Shown: positions 33,051 through 44,278 of the stretch, in pieces | Position numbering within the stretch: position 1 is the first letter of the stretch | Layout of the letters: each line of letters starts with the position of its first letter | DNA from: Heterohyrax brucei | Lineage: Eukaryota > Chordata > Mammalia > Hyracoidea > Procaviidae | Direction: 5' to 3' | NCBI GenBank assembly: GCA_028571685.1 | Contig: CM053143.1 | Coordinates: 136,124,829-136,188,828, forward strand | Length of the DNA stretch: 64,000 nucleotides | Notes under the pieces: generated by a model | What the model saw: the letters and a program-made list of their open reading frames with translations, nothing else | Database searches by the model: none | What the model was told of the DNA's origin: nothing | Translations under genes and position numbers: made by a program

Positions 33051-33937
33051 GCACAAGGTTTTCAGGCTTAACAACACTGGGAATCACTAGCTCACAAAGC
33101 AACTCAGGAAAATAAGCACGTTTTGTGTGTAGTTTTTTTGTTCCTTTGTTTCGGATTTTCCATCTTGAATCAACAAAGAAACTTCTAACAAGAGAAATAC
33201 TCCCGTAGACAGACAAAATAAAGTCTCTAATAAGTATACAGTAGACAAAAAGCAGACCCATTTCTGGTGGCTGGAACGGTGTTAGTGGCAGACCGAGTTA
33301 GGGTTGAGAATGAGTCCAAAGTCATTTTCGGATCTGTGCAGCCCATTGACAGAGGGCCTGGGTCTTAAGTCAGCTTCTCTGAGCTCAGTTTCTTCACTGG
33401 TAAGATGGGAATAAAGCCAACCTCGCAGGAATGCTTTGAAGATTAGGTGTGCTGATCCTTGAAAGGAGCTTAGGAAAGTGGGAAGCCTGGAGTCATCTCC
33501 ACTGCTGCTGTTGTTGACTGCATTCAAGTCGGTTCTGATTCTTGGAACCCATGTGTAGTCACTAGCCATGATCAAGTGCAACTTCTTGTTCTAAATCAGA
33601 GATGGCTAGACAACATGTTGCACATCCAGGAGTCTGAGGGAGAGAATCTGAGCACCTCAATTCTGTTTCTGCAGACCTTGCTACCAATAATACCTGGATT
33701 TCCTGAATACCCATCCCATATCATCCCCAGAGAAGTTGTGAGGAAAAATTAAATCACTTTAATACAAAGCTCACCTCTGTGCTTGACAAGTAACTACCAG
33801 TGAACAACAGGAGCATTTGTTTCTCTGGAAGTGGATTTGCTGATAAGTTGAAATGCATGTCAATCTTACGTTTAGCAACAAAAGAGAATATATTCTAAAC
33901 ACTTGTGCAGGTATCATGATTTTCCCCACATTATATC
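33051..33937. other. No gene recognised; MIR-like piece
   Basis: 33360-33500 ('agtttcttcactggtaagat') resembles MIR. 33500-33575 ('ttgactgcattcaagtcggt') may be an RTE/SINE tail scrap. Nothing else is supported. Confidence 0.4.
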
Positions 33938-34086
33938 CATTACTGTTCAAACAATTTTGATTCATAGATGCCCTGTAGGACAGAGGACAACTGCCCCCCA
34001 CAGAGTGTCCAAAGAGCACCTGGTGGATTCAAACTGCCACCTTTTGGTGACAGACATAGTTCTTAATCCCTATGCCACCAGGTTTA
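33938..34086 (-). repeat. AfroSINE, short form
   Basis: 'ttcaaacaattttgattcat' to 'ccctatgccaccaggttta'. Confidence 0.75.
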
Positions 34087-34200
34087 TATATTACATACAC
34101 GGAAACTGAGATTCATAGAGATTAATTTTCCCAAGGTCACAAAGCAAGCTAGTAATGGATGTAAAACTCACAAGAGAATCAGTAACCTTTGAACAAAGCT
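34087..34200 (-). repeat. MIR fragment
   Basis: 'acggaaactgagattcatag' and 'ttcccaaggtcacaaagcaa' match the MIR core in reverse. Confidence 0.6.
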
Positions 34201-34514
34201 ACTGTTACACATTGGAAATATAAGTGCTGTCCACTAACGTCACTTCAGATGCAATATGAGGACTTCCCTCAATGAATAATGCACTTCCCCTGCCTGCTCA
34301 AAGGTAAATGATAACTCCTTAGGTCTAAGGTATTTTTGTCCTTTAAAAAAAAAAAAGGAAATTCTCCTAATCATGGATCATACCTGGGGAGTCCAAAGAC
34401 ATAAAGGAAATAACAAGAGAAGAGGAACAGAAAGGGAGGCTAGTTAATGAAAGTTGCCTATTTCACAATGTTATCTAGAGTTTTGGCACTGATGAGAGTC
34501 ACGTCTTTGGGGTC
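34201..34514. other. No gene or repeat recognised
   Basis: One A run at about 34346; nothing else. Confidence 0.4.
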
Positions 34515-34835
34515 AAAGCATCACATTCTGAAAAAGAACAAAGTTGGAGGACTCGCACTTTCTGATTTTAAAAATTACCACAAAGCTTCAGCAAACAAGA
34601 TAATGTGGCTGTGGCATAAGATGTAAAGATCAGTGGATGTGAACTGAGAGTTTGGAATAAATCTTCATGCTAATGGTCAATCCATTTTCAACAAGGATCC
34701 CAAAATAATTCAATGGTGAAACAATAGTCTTTTTAACGAATAATGTGGAACAAGTGAATAACCGAATGCAAAAGAATGATGTTAGACTCTTTCCTTACAA
34801 CATATGCAAAGCTTAACTCAAAACAGACCCTTAAG

Positions 34836-35395
34836 TAGTAACTGCCTTCATAAACAACTGCCTCCTTTGCCATCAGACAATAATAACTAGATGATGTCTC
34901 ACTACTGTTACTGAACACTTGGAGCAAAATTCCATAGAATAATCCTGATCAAAAGGGGGGAAATGCAGAACATAATTTTAAATTTTCATAAACTGTAGAC
35001 TTCCTGAAGCCATGAAGGCTGGATGAATCTTTGAAACATTTTCCCTGAGATAATCTTTAAACCTTAAGCCAGAGATATCCTTTGAAGCCTTCCTAAAACC
35101 AAGCAACAGTTTAGCTTAACTAGTAAAAAAAAAAGCCTACCTCAAACATTATGCTCCTTTAATAACATCCATATAGCATCACATTAACAACACCAACTCA
35201 AAAATGAGATAGGAACCTTGAGTGACAGTGAATTTATTAATGAGGAGGAAAACCTCAGAAAAGGAGGGTGACGGTAGTTACACAACTCAAAAAATGTAAT
35301 CAGTGTCACTAAGTGGTACATGTAGAAATTGTTGAATTAGTGTAAATTTTGCTGTATATATTCTTAATAAAAACAAAATAAATAAAATTATATTT
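34836..35395 (+). repeat. L1 3' UTR tail inside L1 ORF2 sequence
   Basis: Collinear with 3740-4475 and ending in 'cttaataaaaacaaaataaa'. Because ORF2 text resumes after it, it is best read as a separate later insertion, though a rearranged single L1 is possible. Confidence 0.6.
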
Positions 35396-35530
35396 TAAAA
35401 ATGGATCATAGACCTTATATGTGAGCTCAGACTTCAAGTCTTAGAAGAAAATATAGGAGTAAACTTCATGACCTTAGATACGACACCAAAAACACAGGCA
35501 ACAAAAGAAAACAATAGATAAATTGGACTT

Positions 35531-36017
35531 TATCTTAGTCATCTAGTGCTGCTCTAACAGAGATACCACAAATGGATGACTTTAGAAGAAGAAATTTTAT
35601 TCTGTCACAGTCCAGTAGTCTACAAATTCAGGGCTCTAGAAGCTCTTTGTCGTCAATCTTTCCCTGGACTGGTAGCTTCTGAGACTCTGGGACCCCAGGT
35701 CCAAAGGATATGTCTTGCTTCAGACACTGCTTTCTTAATGGTAGGAGGTCTCCAGATCTCTGCTTGCTTCCCTTTCCATTTGTCTCTTGCAGGATAAAAG
35801 GTGGCAGAAGTCACACTCCAGAGAAACTCCCTTAGTAAGCGCGCTCAAATCCTACCCTAATCCTCTATAACATAACCCAATCTATTAAATACAGGCAGAG
35901 ATTAGGATTTACTGCATAGGAAAATCATAAAATGGAGGGCAGTCACACAATATAGGAAATCATGGCCCAGCCAAACTGCTACACACATTTTGGGGGGACA
36001 CAATTCAAACCTTGACA
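35531..36017 (-). repeat. Solo LTR in L1, with target-site duplication
   Basis: The plus strand reads from 'tatcttagtcatctagtgct' to 'acaattcaaaccttgaca'. The flanks 'gactt' (35526-35530) and 'gattt' (36018-36022) look like a 5-bp target-site duplication with one change. L1 text resumes after it. Confidence 0.7.
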
Positions 36018-36245
36018 GATTTCATCAAAATTAGAAGTATTTACATTTCAAAAATTATGGTATCATCAAGTAAACTGAACAGACAACTCCCAGAATAAGG
36101 GAAGATACTATATTTTCAAATCACATCTCTGATAAGAGGCCTGTATCTATAATATACAAAAACATTTTATATCTCAATAATAAAAAGACAGCCTAAATAA
36201 AAATGGGAAAAGGTATGAATAGGTATTTATCCAAAGAGGATATGT

Positions 36246-39045
36246 TCTTGTTGTTAGGTGCTGTCAATTCTGACTCATAGCGACCCTATGAACAACAGAG
36301 CAAAACACTGCCCAGTCTTGCACCATGTCCAGAATCATTTTTATGCTTAAGCCCATTGTTGCGGCCACTGTGTCAGTCCATCTCACCAAGAGTCTTCCTC
36401 TTTTTTGCTGACCTTTCACTCTACCAAGCATGATGTCCCTTGCCAGGGACTGATCGTTCCTGACAACGTGTCCAAGTATGTAAGATGCTGTCTTGCCATC
36501 TTTGCTTCCAAGGAGCACTCTGGTTGTAACTCTTCCAGAACAGATCTGTTTGTTCGTTTGGCGGTCCATGGTACATTCAACATTCTTCTCCAACTCCACA
36601 TTTCAAAGGCATCAATTCTTCTTCTGTCTTCTTTGTTCATGGTTCAGCTTTTGCATGAATATGATGCAATTGAAAATACCACAGCTTGGGTCAGGCGTGC
36701 TTTGGTCTTCAAGGTGACATCGTTACTTTCGAATACTTTAAAGAGATCCTTTGCAACAGATTTTCCCAGTGCAATGCATCTTTTGATTTCTTGACTGCTG
36801 CTTCCATGGACATTGATTGTTGATCCAAGTAAAATCCTTGACAACCTTAATCTTTTCTCCATTTATGACAACGTTGCTTACTGGTCCAGTTCTGAGGATT
36901 TTTGTTTCCCTGATATTGAGGTGCAATCCATACTGAAGGCTGTGGTCCTTGATCTTCATCAATGTTTCAAATCTTCTTCACTTCCAGCAAGTAAAGTGGT
37001 GTCATCTGCGTAATGCAGGTGGTTAATGAGTCATGCACCAGTCCTGATGCCTCATTCTTCTTCATAGAATCCAGCTTCTCGGATTATTTTCTCGGCATAC
37101 AGATTAAAAATGTATGGTGAAAGGTTACACCTCTGACTCCCACCTTTCCTGACCTCAAACCATACAGTGTCCCCTTGCTCTGTTCACAAGACTGCCTCTT
37201 GATCCACATACAGATTCCTTAGGAGCACAATGAGGTGTTCTGGAATTCCCATTCTCTGCAATGTTAGCCATAATTTAATATGATCCACACAATAGAATGC
37301 TTTTACAAAGTCAATGAAACACAAGTAAACACCTTTCTCATATTCTTTGCTTTCAGGCAAAATCCAACTGACGTGAGCGATGACATCCCTGGTTCCATGT
37401 CATCTTCTGAATCCAGCTTGAATTTCTGGCAATTCCTTGTCAATATACTGTTACTGTCACTTTTGAATGATCTTGAGCAAAATTTCACTTGTGATATCAA
37501 CAATATTGTTCAGTAATTTCCATATTTGGTTGAATCACCTTTCTTTGGAATAGGTGTAAATATGGATCTCTTCCAGTCCGTTGGCCAGATAGCCGTCCTC
37601 CAAATTTCTTGGCATAGACAAGGGAGCACTTCCAGCACTGCATCTGTTTGCTGAAATATCTCAATTGATATTCCATCAATTCCTGGAGCCGTGTTTTTCG
37701 CCAGTGCCTTCAATGAAGCTTTGACTTCTTCCTTCAGTACCATTGGTTCCTGATCACATGCTACCTCTTCAGGTGGCTGAACATCAACTAGTTTTTTCTG
37801 GTAGAATGACTCTGGGCATTCAATCCATCTTCTTTTGATGTTCCCTGGGTCGTTTAAGAGTTTTCCTATAGAATCCTTCACTATTGCAACTCAAGTCTTG
37901 AGCTTTTTCTTCAGTTCATTCAGCTTGAGAAATGCAGAATGTGTTCTTCCCTTCTGGTTTTCCATTTCCAGCTCTTGGCACATGTTATTATAATACTTTC
38001 TTTTGTCTTCTCGAGCTGCTCTTTGAAATCTTCTGTTTAGGTCTTTTACTTCGCCATTCCTTCCTTTTGCTTTAGCTGCTCAGCATTCAAGAGCAAGTTA
38101 CAGAGTCTCTTCTGACATCCAGTTTGATCTTTTCTTTCATTCCTGTCTTTTTAATGACCTCTTTCTGTCTTCATGGATGATGTCTTTGATGTCATTCCAC
38201 AGTTTGTCTGGTCTTCAGTCATTAGTGGTCAACACATCAAATCTGTTCTTGAGATGGTCTTTACAGTCAGGAAAGATATGCTCAAGGTCATACTTTTGCT
38301 CTCATGGACTTGTTCCAATTTTCTTCAGTTTCAATTTAAACTTGCATATGAGCAATTGATGATATGTGCCACAGTCAGCACCTGGTCTTGTTCTGACTGC
38401 TGATGTGGAGCTTTACCATCGTCTTTTTCCACAGATATAGTCAATTCTGTTCTTATGTATTCCATCTGGTGAGGTCCATATGTACAGTTGCCATTTATGT
38501 TGGTTAAAAACGGTATTTACAGTGAAGAAGTCAATAGTCTTGCAAAATTCTATCATGTGATCTCCAGCATTATTTCTATCAACAAAGCTGTATTCTTCAA
38601 CTACTGATCCTTCTTCTTTGTTACTAACTTTTGCTTTGCAGTCACCAGCTATTGTCAGTGCATCCTGATTGCATGTTGGATCAATTTCAGACCACAGAAG
38701 CTGGTAAAAATCTTTAACCTCTCTATCTTTGGCCTTAGTGGTTTGCGTGTAAATTTGAATAATAGTTGTATTAATTGGTCTTCTTTGAGGCATATGGATA
38801 TTATCCTATTACTGACAGCACTGTGCTTCAGGACAGATCTTGAAATGTTCTTTTTGATGACGAACGCAACACTGTTCCTTTTCAAGTTTTCATTCCCAGA
38901 GCAGTAGACTGTGTGATTGTCAGACTCAAAATGGCCAAAACCAGTCCATTTCAGCTCACTAATGCCTAGGATGTCGATGTTTATGCATTCCATTTCACTT
39001 TTGACAATTTCCAATTTTCCTAGATTCACACTTTGTACATTCTAT
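36246..39045 (-). pseudogene. Near full-length RTE-clade LINE
   Basis: The longest RTE copy here encodes, from 39029 downward, an AP-type endonuclease ('INIDILGISELKWTGFGHFE'; later 'WTSPDGIHKNRIDYICGK', where family members keep a catalytic Asp), a linker, a reverse transcriptase and a C-terminal region ('RRIDAFEMWSWRRMLNVPWT'). In the RT, 'LKALAKNTAPGIDGISIEIF' lies in the frame 37881-37510 and an intact YADD is at 37001-37012. The protein is broken into at least seven frames by stops and shifts, so it is dead. The 3' end is a 'cctaacaacaa'-type tail at 36246. The family is known to copy itself by target-primed reverse transcription and probably lent its tail to AfroSINEs. It resembles elephant RTE1 and bovine BovB. 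Confidence 0.9.
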
Positions 39046-39694
39046 CTCCTGTTTTCTTCTCCCTGCCAAAGTAAAAGAGGAGTCATGGGTAGCGTGTAAA
39101 TTGTCTGCATGAGATGAAAAATGACTAAGAATTTCCTGCTTAATCAGGGCCACAGGGGAAAGCAGAGCCAAAGCTCTCTCAGGACTGCTGATGAGGGTGG
39201 GACCTAATGAAGCAAGTAGAAGAGAAGAAGCGGAATGGAGAATGGAAAGTGGAGAAAAGGTCAAGAAAACGAAAACACTGATTCAGGTAGCAGGAAGGAT
39301 ACATACTTGCTGAGTGTCAGTGTGTAGACAGGAAGAAATGACGTCCAGATGGTCCTTCTAGAAAGGCCTTGCTACTCAGCTGCAGGGGTACTGGACCCCA
39401 CGTGGCCTTCAGATGTCACACAGAGCAGGCCCTTCCAGCAGCCCACACGTGGTGCCTGCAAAGCCCTGTGATGGGCTAACTCAGCTGGACAAGTCTCACT
39501 TCAGACTCCTCAGACTGGCCCAGAATTTACTAGATAAGCACTGCCGCAGCTCAGCTTCCTTTCCTCCCAGTCCTGCTTTTTCCTTTCCCGAACTCCAAGC
39601 ATCTTGCGCCCCCAACTCTATCTCAGCATCTACTTCTGAAAGCCAACCTGTAATAGTCTAGATTTGATTGTACTGGGTACCTTACCTACATTAC
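39046..39694. other. No gene recognised
   Basis: May include decayed RTE 5' UTR at its start. Frames of 82-89 codons without a domain. Confidence 0.4.
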
Positions 39695-40010
39695 TTATTA
39701 TGGTTGCTGTTGTTAGCCACAGTTGAGTCAGTTCTGAGTCACGGAGACCTTATACACAACACAACAAAACACTGCCCAGTCCCTTACCATCTTCATGGCC
39801 ATTGGTGGGCTCAAGTCCACTGTTATGGCCATTGTGTCAGTCTACCTCATTCAGGGTTTTCCACATTTTCACTGACTCCCTACTTTATCAGTCATGGTGT
39901 CTTTTTCTAGTGACTCATCTTTCCTGATGATGTGTAAAGCAAGCAAGCTGAAGTCACCCCACCCTCACTTCTAAGGAGCATTTTCACTGTATTCTGATAA
40001 TATGTGTTCA
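39695..40010 (-). mobile_element. RTE LINE 3' end
   Basis: 'gctgttgttagccacagttg', 'acaaaacactgcccagtccc' and 'tcatggtgtctttttctagt'; collinear with 36246-36500 but more diverged. Confidence 0.7.
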
Positions 40011-40019
40011 CTTCACTTC

Positions 40020-40200
40020 ATCTTCACTATTATTCTGCATCTGGACTATTAGTCCCTTTTCTCAGGAAACAAAGGCTGTAAGAGGTTTAGTGATTTTTCC
40101 TTGGGTCACATGGTAGCTGCATTGGGATCTGAACCTAAATGGATCCAGCATCACCGAATGCTGTGCACTTCCTACTGCTTCACGCCACCCTAGTCTTGCT
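40020..40200 (-). repeat. MIR fragment
   Basis: 'ttctcaggaaacaaaggctg' and 'gggatctgaacctaaatgga' match MIR in reverse. Confidence 0.5.
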
Positions 40201-40351
40201 GACCAGGAGATGCTCCAGATGAGCTGCAGATGGCCTGAGTAGACCACAAAGACGGGGAAGAGTCAACCCCTTTAAGACAGCAACAGAGTTTGGAGGAAAA
40301 GACCAATGTCATCTTTCGTTGAGATATTTGGAATTCCTGGAAGTTTTCCAA

Positions 40352-40562
40352 GGCTCCCTGGTGGCACAGTTGTTGAGCTGTAGACTGCCAACTAAAAGTT
40401 CAGGGGTTCAAGTTCATCAGCCACTCCACAGGAGAAAGAGGTGTCTGTCTGCTTCTGTGAAGATTATAGTTTTTGAAACCCTGCAGAGCAGTTTTATTCT
40501 GTCCTGTAGGAGCACTGTGAGTCAGAATCAACTTGACAACAATGGGTTTTGGTTTGGGGGTG
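40352..40562 (+). repeat. AfroSINE, long form
   Basis: 'ggctccctggtggcacagtt', a middle with 'gtgtctgtctgcttctgtga', and the tail 'tcaacttgacaacaatgggt'. Confidence 0.8.
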
Positions 40563-40674
40563 TTTTCTTGTATCTAAAATGCCCCCATCATCGTTTTCTT
40601 TCAAAACTGTAGATAAAAAAATAATATATAAATCCTGAGAAAAGTACTACATTCACTTATTGTATTCACTTATT

Positions 40675-40845
40675 TAAATCAGCATCCCTCCTAGGAAGAA
40701 AGGCCTGGAGATCTATTTCCCAAAAATAGCCAATGAAAACTCCAAGGATCACAACAGTCCAAACCTCAACCAACCATGGGTCTGGGCAGGACCAGGAAGC
40801 ATTTCCAGGTTGCCATGAGCTGGGCGCTAACCAGCTAGCAGTGAA
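40675..40845 (+). repeat. Second tRNA-derived SINE, 3' part
   Basis: 'aagaaaggcctggagatcta', 'agccaatgaaaactccaagg' and 'ctgggcaggaccaggaagc' match 43370-43490. Confidence 0.55.
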
Positions 40846-41022
40846 CAATAACAAGGAAGCACGGCAACTAAATGCAAGACAGGGTTCCAGATTTTCTTTA
40901 TTATAAAGATTAGTATTGAGACCACTGGCAAAATCTGAATAAGGTCTGTAGATTAGATAGTAGTATTGCATCAACTGTTAATTGTTCAATTGTGATAATT
41001 GTATTATGATTATACGGAAACT

Positions 41023-41190
41023 CTGGTGGTGTAATTGCCAAGTGCTATCTATGGCAGTTAACCAAAAAGCTGGCAGCTGGAATCCACCAGGCACTCCTTA
41101 GAAACTCTATGAGGCAGCTCTGCTCTGTCCTATAGGGCCACAATGAGTCAGAATTGACTTGACGGAAACAGGTTTGGGTTTTTGTTTGTT
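41023..41190 (+). repeat. AfroSINE, short form
   Basis: 'cggaaactctggtggtgtaa' to 'aaacaggtttgggttttt'. Confidence 0.8.
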
Positions 41191-41820
41191 TAATGTGATT
41201 ATGTAAGCAAATGTCCTGTTTTTAGAAAATACCCACTAGAGAAAATGGAATTAAAAAAAAAAAAATCAGCAAGCCTCTAGACATCATTTCCCATGATCCT
41301 TTCTGTTATACTATGCTCCTCACCTCCCCAAATCCTATCCTGCCCTAGACCAGCTAATCAGAATCTCTAGCATGCAGTCCAAAAGTCTGTTCTAACAAAT
41401 TTTCCAGATGATTCGTTCTTAAATTTGGGATCTACAGACCTAAATGATCTCACAGGTCTCTTCCAAATTAAAAATCTCAAGTTCTTTTTGCTCCAACCTA
41501 ACAATTTCTCTGACTGTATTTTCATCTGTCGTTCTCTTTAAAAAAAAAAAAAAAAAACTTCAAATTTCTCCTTCTCTTTACAGATTGCTGACTTCAAGGG
41601 ACATAAAATAAACTTGGCCTTCATCTCCACAGCAACCTCAACAAGCCAATTAGCATGGCTTTCTTCTTTAATATATCTGTCCCTTCTTTTAAAAAGACCA
41701 TATTCTTTTTTCAGTTATAAATCCAATCTAGTCTATGGATGACCCTTAAAAACACTTCAGTGGTGCACAGTTATAGTTCCATCTAGCAGTGCAAAGGGAG
41801 TTATTCAAATCATACCATCT
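41191..41820. other. No gene or repeat recognised
   Basis: A runs at about 41250 and 41540; otherwise nothing. Confidence 0.45.
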
Positions 41821-42016
41821 AAGGAGCCCTGGTGGCACAGTGGTTAAAAGTTCGGCTGTTAACTGAAAGGTTGGTATATTGAACCCATCAGCCTTTCATG
41901 GGAAAAAGACATGACAGTCTGCTTCCATGACGACTACTGCCTTGAAAACCCTATGGAGCAGTTCTACTCTGTCCTATAGGGTGACTATAAGTGAGAATCA
42001 ACTGGATGACAACAGG
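41821..42016 (+). repeat. AfroSINE, long form
   Basis: 'aaggagccctggtggcacag', 'gacatgacagtctgcttcca', 'tcaactggatgacaacagg'. Confidence 0.85.
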
Positions 42017-42072
42017 TAATTGAACCTCATCTCACCTCTCCTAAAGGCCAGCTCTCAAGATGGAAGAAAACC

Positions 42073-42635
42073 TATTTTGGTCATCTGGTACTGCTCTGAC
42101 AGAAATACCATGAATGGATGACTTCAGCAAAGGAAAGTTTATTCTTACACAATCCAGAATCCAGTAGGCTACAAGTCTGAATTCAGGATATCTGCTCCAG
42201 GGGAAGGGGTTTCCTCTCTGTTGCTTATGGAGGAAGTTCCTTGTGTTGCATCAGTCTTTGGTCAGGGAGCATCTTGGCACAGGAATCTCAGGTCTGAAGG
42301 ATGTACTCTTCTCCCAGTGCTGTTCTCTTGATGGTATGAGATTCCCAACTCTGCTTGCTTCCCTCTCTTTTTATCTCTGATAGGATAAAAGGATGTGTAA
42401 GCCATACTCCAGGGAAACTCCCTTTACATTGGGGCAGGGAGGTGATTTTAGGAAGGGTGTTACAGCCCCACCCTAATCCTCCTTAACATAATCCATTCTA
42501 TTAACCACAGGCAGAGATTAAGATTTACAGCATAGGAAAGTCATAAAACAGAGGGTAATTACACAGGACTGAGAATCATGGCCCAGCCAAACTGCTATGC
42601 ACATTTTTGGGGTGGACACAATTCAATCCATGACA
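42073..42635 (-). repeat. Solo LTR (ERVL/MaLR-type)
   Basis: 'tggtcatctggtactgctct' to 'acacaattcaatccatgaca' in reverse; it shares 'ggcccagccaaactgct' and the middle with the LTR at 35531. Confidence 0.7.
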
Positions 42636-43194
42636 AAAATCGAGAGTCTCAGCTCCACGTAGAGAATCTGTCTCCATAGTAGTCCATATACTTGCTCTAT
42701 CCATTGACTCTACTTCCAGAAATAGCTGTCAAATCTAATTAGTGAGCTACCTTATCCTACTCTCAGACTATAGTTCTGGCATAGCTGGCTCCACACCCAA
42801 CTCCAGGCTTAGCCACTATAAGACTTTTATAGCCCTGGTCACTCTAAATGGCTCAGAGAGGGACACGTGACTCATCAAAGTCAGTGAGATCTTTACTGAA
42901 CTTCTGAGATACAGGCACGTGATATTTCTCACTGGATTAATAATTCAAATGCTTAAGCCCAAAGTGCCATAGTTGTTTTGATACCACGCAGGAAGACTTG
43001 TCTAAGGTGGAACCAACAAAGAGGAAGTAGAACTGAAAGGCCAAGAAAGAGAAACTGGGATCAGACGACATCATTCCAGACCCTGTATTTAACTATGCAT
43101 GAAACCATCTACCTTCCGGATTTTTTGTAAAAGACACATCAAATTTCTTTTCCCATGCTGGGTTGGGTTTTTCTTTCACCTGACACCAAAAACA
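42636..43194. other. No gene or repeat recognised
   Basis: Nothing can be supported. Confidence 0.45.
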
Positions 43195-43490
43195 TTTTGA
43201 TGGGTATTGGTTACTCAGTGGTACAATTTTTGCCATCCAAATGGAAGATCTGGATTCAATTCTCGGTCAGTGCACCACGAGCACAGATACCACATGTGTG
43301 GCAGTAGAGTCTTGAGTGTTGCTCTGATGCTGAGTGGGTTTCACTGGAGTTTCTATACTAAGAGAGATTAGGAAGAAAGGTCTGGAGAGCTACTTCTGAA
43401 TATCAGCCAGTGAAAAACCCAATGGATCACAACAGCCTGATGTACAACTGACCATGGGAATGATGCAGAACCAGGAAGCGTCTCAATTTT
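43195..43490 (+). repeat. Second tRNA-derived SINE, nearly complete
   Basis: The head 'ggttactcagtggtacaatt' (A-box-like) and 'gattcaattctcggtcag' (B-box-like) suggest origin from a tRNA different from the AfroSINE source. The body has 'aagaaaggtctggagagcta' and 'ccaatggatcacaacagcct'. It lies directly before an RTE fragment. Confidence 0.6.
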
Positions 43491-43492
43491 TT

Positions 43493-44278
43493 CTTCAGTT
43501 TTATCAGCTTGAAAAATGGAGAGCATGTTCTTCCCTTTTTGCTTTCTATCTCCAGCTCTTTACACACGTCATTATAATACTTTAGTTTGTGGAAACCCTG
43601 GTGCCATAGTGATTAAGTGCTATGTCTGCTAACCAAAAGGATGGCAGTTTGAATCTGCCAGACACTCCTTAGAAACTCTATGGAAAGTTTTACTCTATCT
43701 TATAGTGTCGCTATGAGTTGGAACCAACTCAGCGGCACTGGGTTTATGGGTTTGTCTTTTAGAGCTGCCTCTGACATCTTCTGTTCAGTTCTTTTACTGA
43801 AGAAAAAATAAAGATGTCACCTTGAAGACTAAGATGTGCCTGACCCTAGTCATGGTATTTTCAGTCATCTCATATGCATCCAAAAGCTGGACAATGAATA
43901 AGAAAGACAGAAGAAGAAGTAATACCTTTGAATGGTGGCATTGACCACCAAAAGAACAAACAGATCTGTTCTGGAAGAAGTACAACCACTGTGTTCCTTG
44001 GAAGCAAGGATCATGAGACTGCATCTTACATACTTTGGACATGTCGTCAGGAGGGATCAGTCCCTGAAGAAGGACATCATGCTTGGTAAAGCAGAAGGTC
44101 AGTGAAAAAAAGAAAGACCCTCAACAAGATGGAATGACTCAGTGGCTGCAACAATGGGCTTAAGCATAACAATGACTGCCAGCATGGTACAGGACAAGGC
44201 AGTGCTTCTTTTGTACATAAGGTCACTATGAGTCAGAACCAACTCAGTAGCACCTAACAACAACAATAGCACAGTACA
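43493..44278 (+). mobile_element. RTE LINE with inverted 5' part
   Basis: 43493-43591 plus 43761-43800 is minus-strand RTE middle sequence, collinear with 37905-38055 ('ttataatacttt', 'ttctgttcagttcttttact'). From about 43810 the strand flips and the RTE 3' end runs on the plus strand to 'acctaacaacaacaatagc' at 44278. An AfroSINE (43592-43760) later split the inverted part. This inverted-5' build is the twin-priming signature known for L1. Confidence 0.75.
43592..43760 (+). repeat. AfroSINE nested in RTE
   Basis: 'ggaaaccctggtgccatagt' to 'ggcactgggtttatgggttt'. Confidence 0.85.

Larger units (their letters stand above)
34515..36245 (+). pseudogene. L1 ORF2 remnant with nested insertions
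   Basis: L1 ORF2 3' sequence appears in three pieces: 34515-34835 ('aacaaagttggaggactcgc', 'atcagtggatgtgaactgag'), 35396-35530 ('cttagaagaaaatataggag', 'aatagataaattggactt') and 36018-36245 ('ttcatcaaaattagaagtat', 'aataaaaagacagcctaaat'). They follow the order of the ORF2 C-terminal region. An L1 3' UTR (34836-35395) and an LTR (35531-36017) sit between them, and an RTE begins at 36246. The frame is full of stops. Confidence 0.65.

Noticed and set aside
41821..41890. tRNA-like sequence with A and B boxes
   Set aside because: It is the head of an AfroSINE, as shown by the shared body and tail; not a functional tRNA gene.
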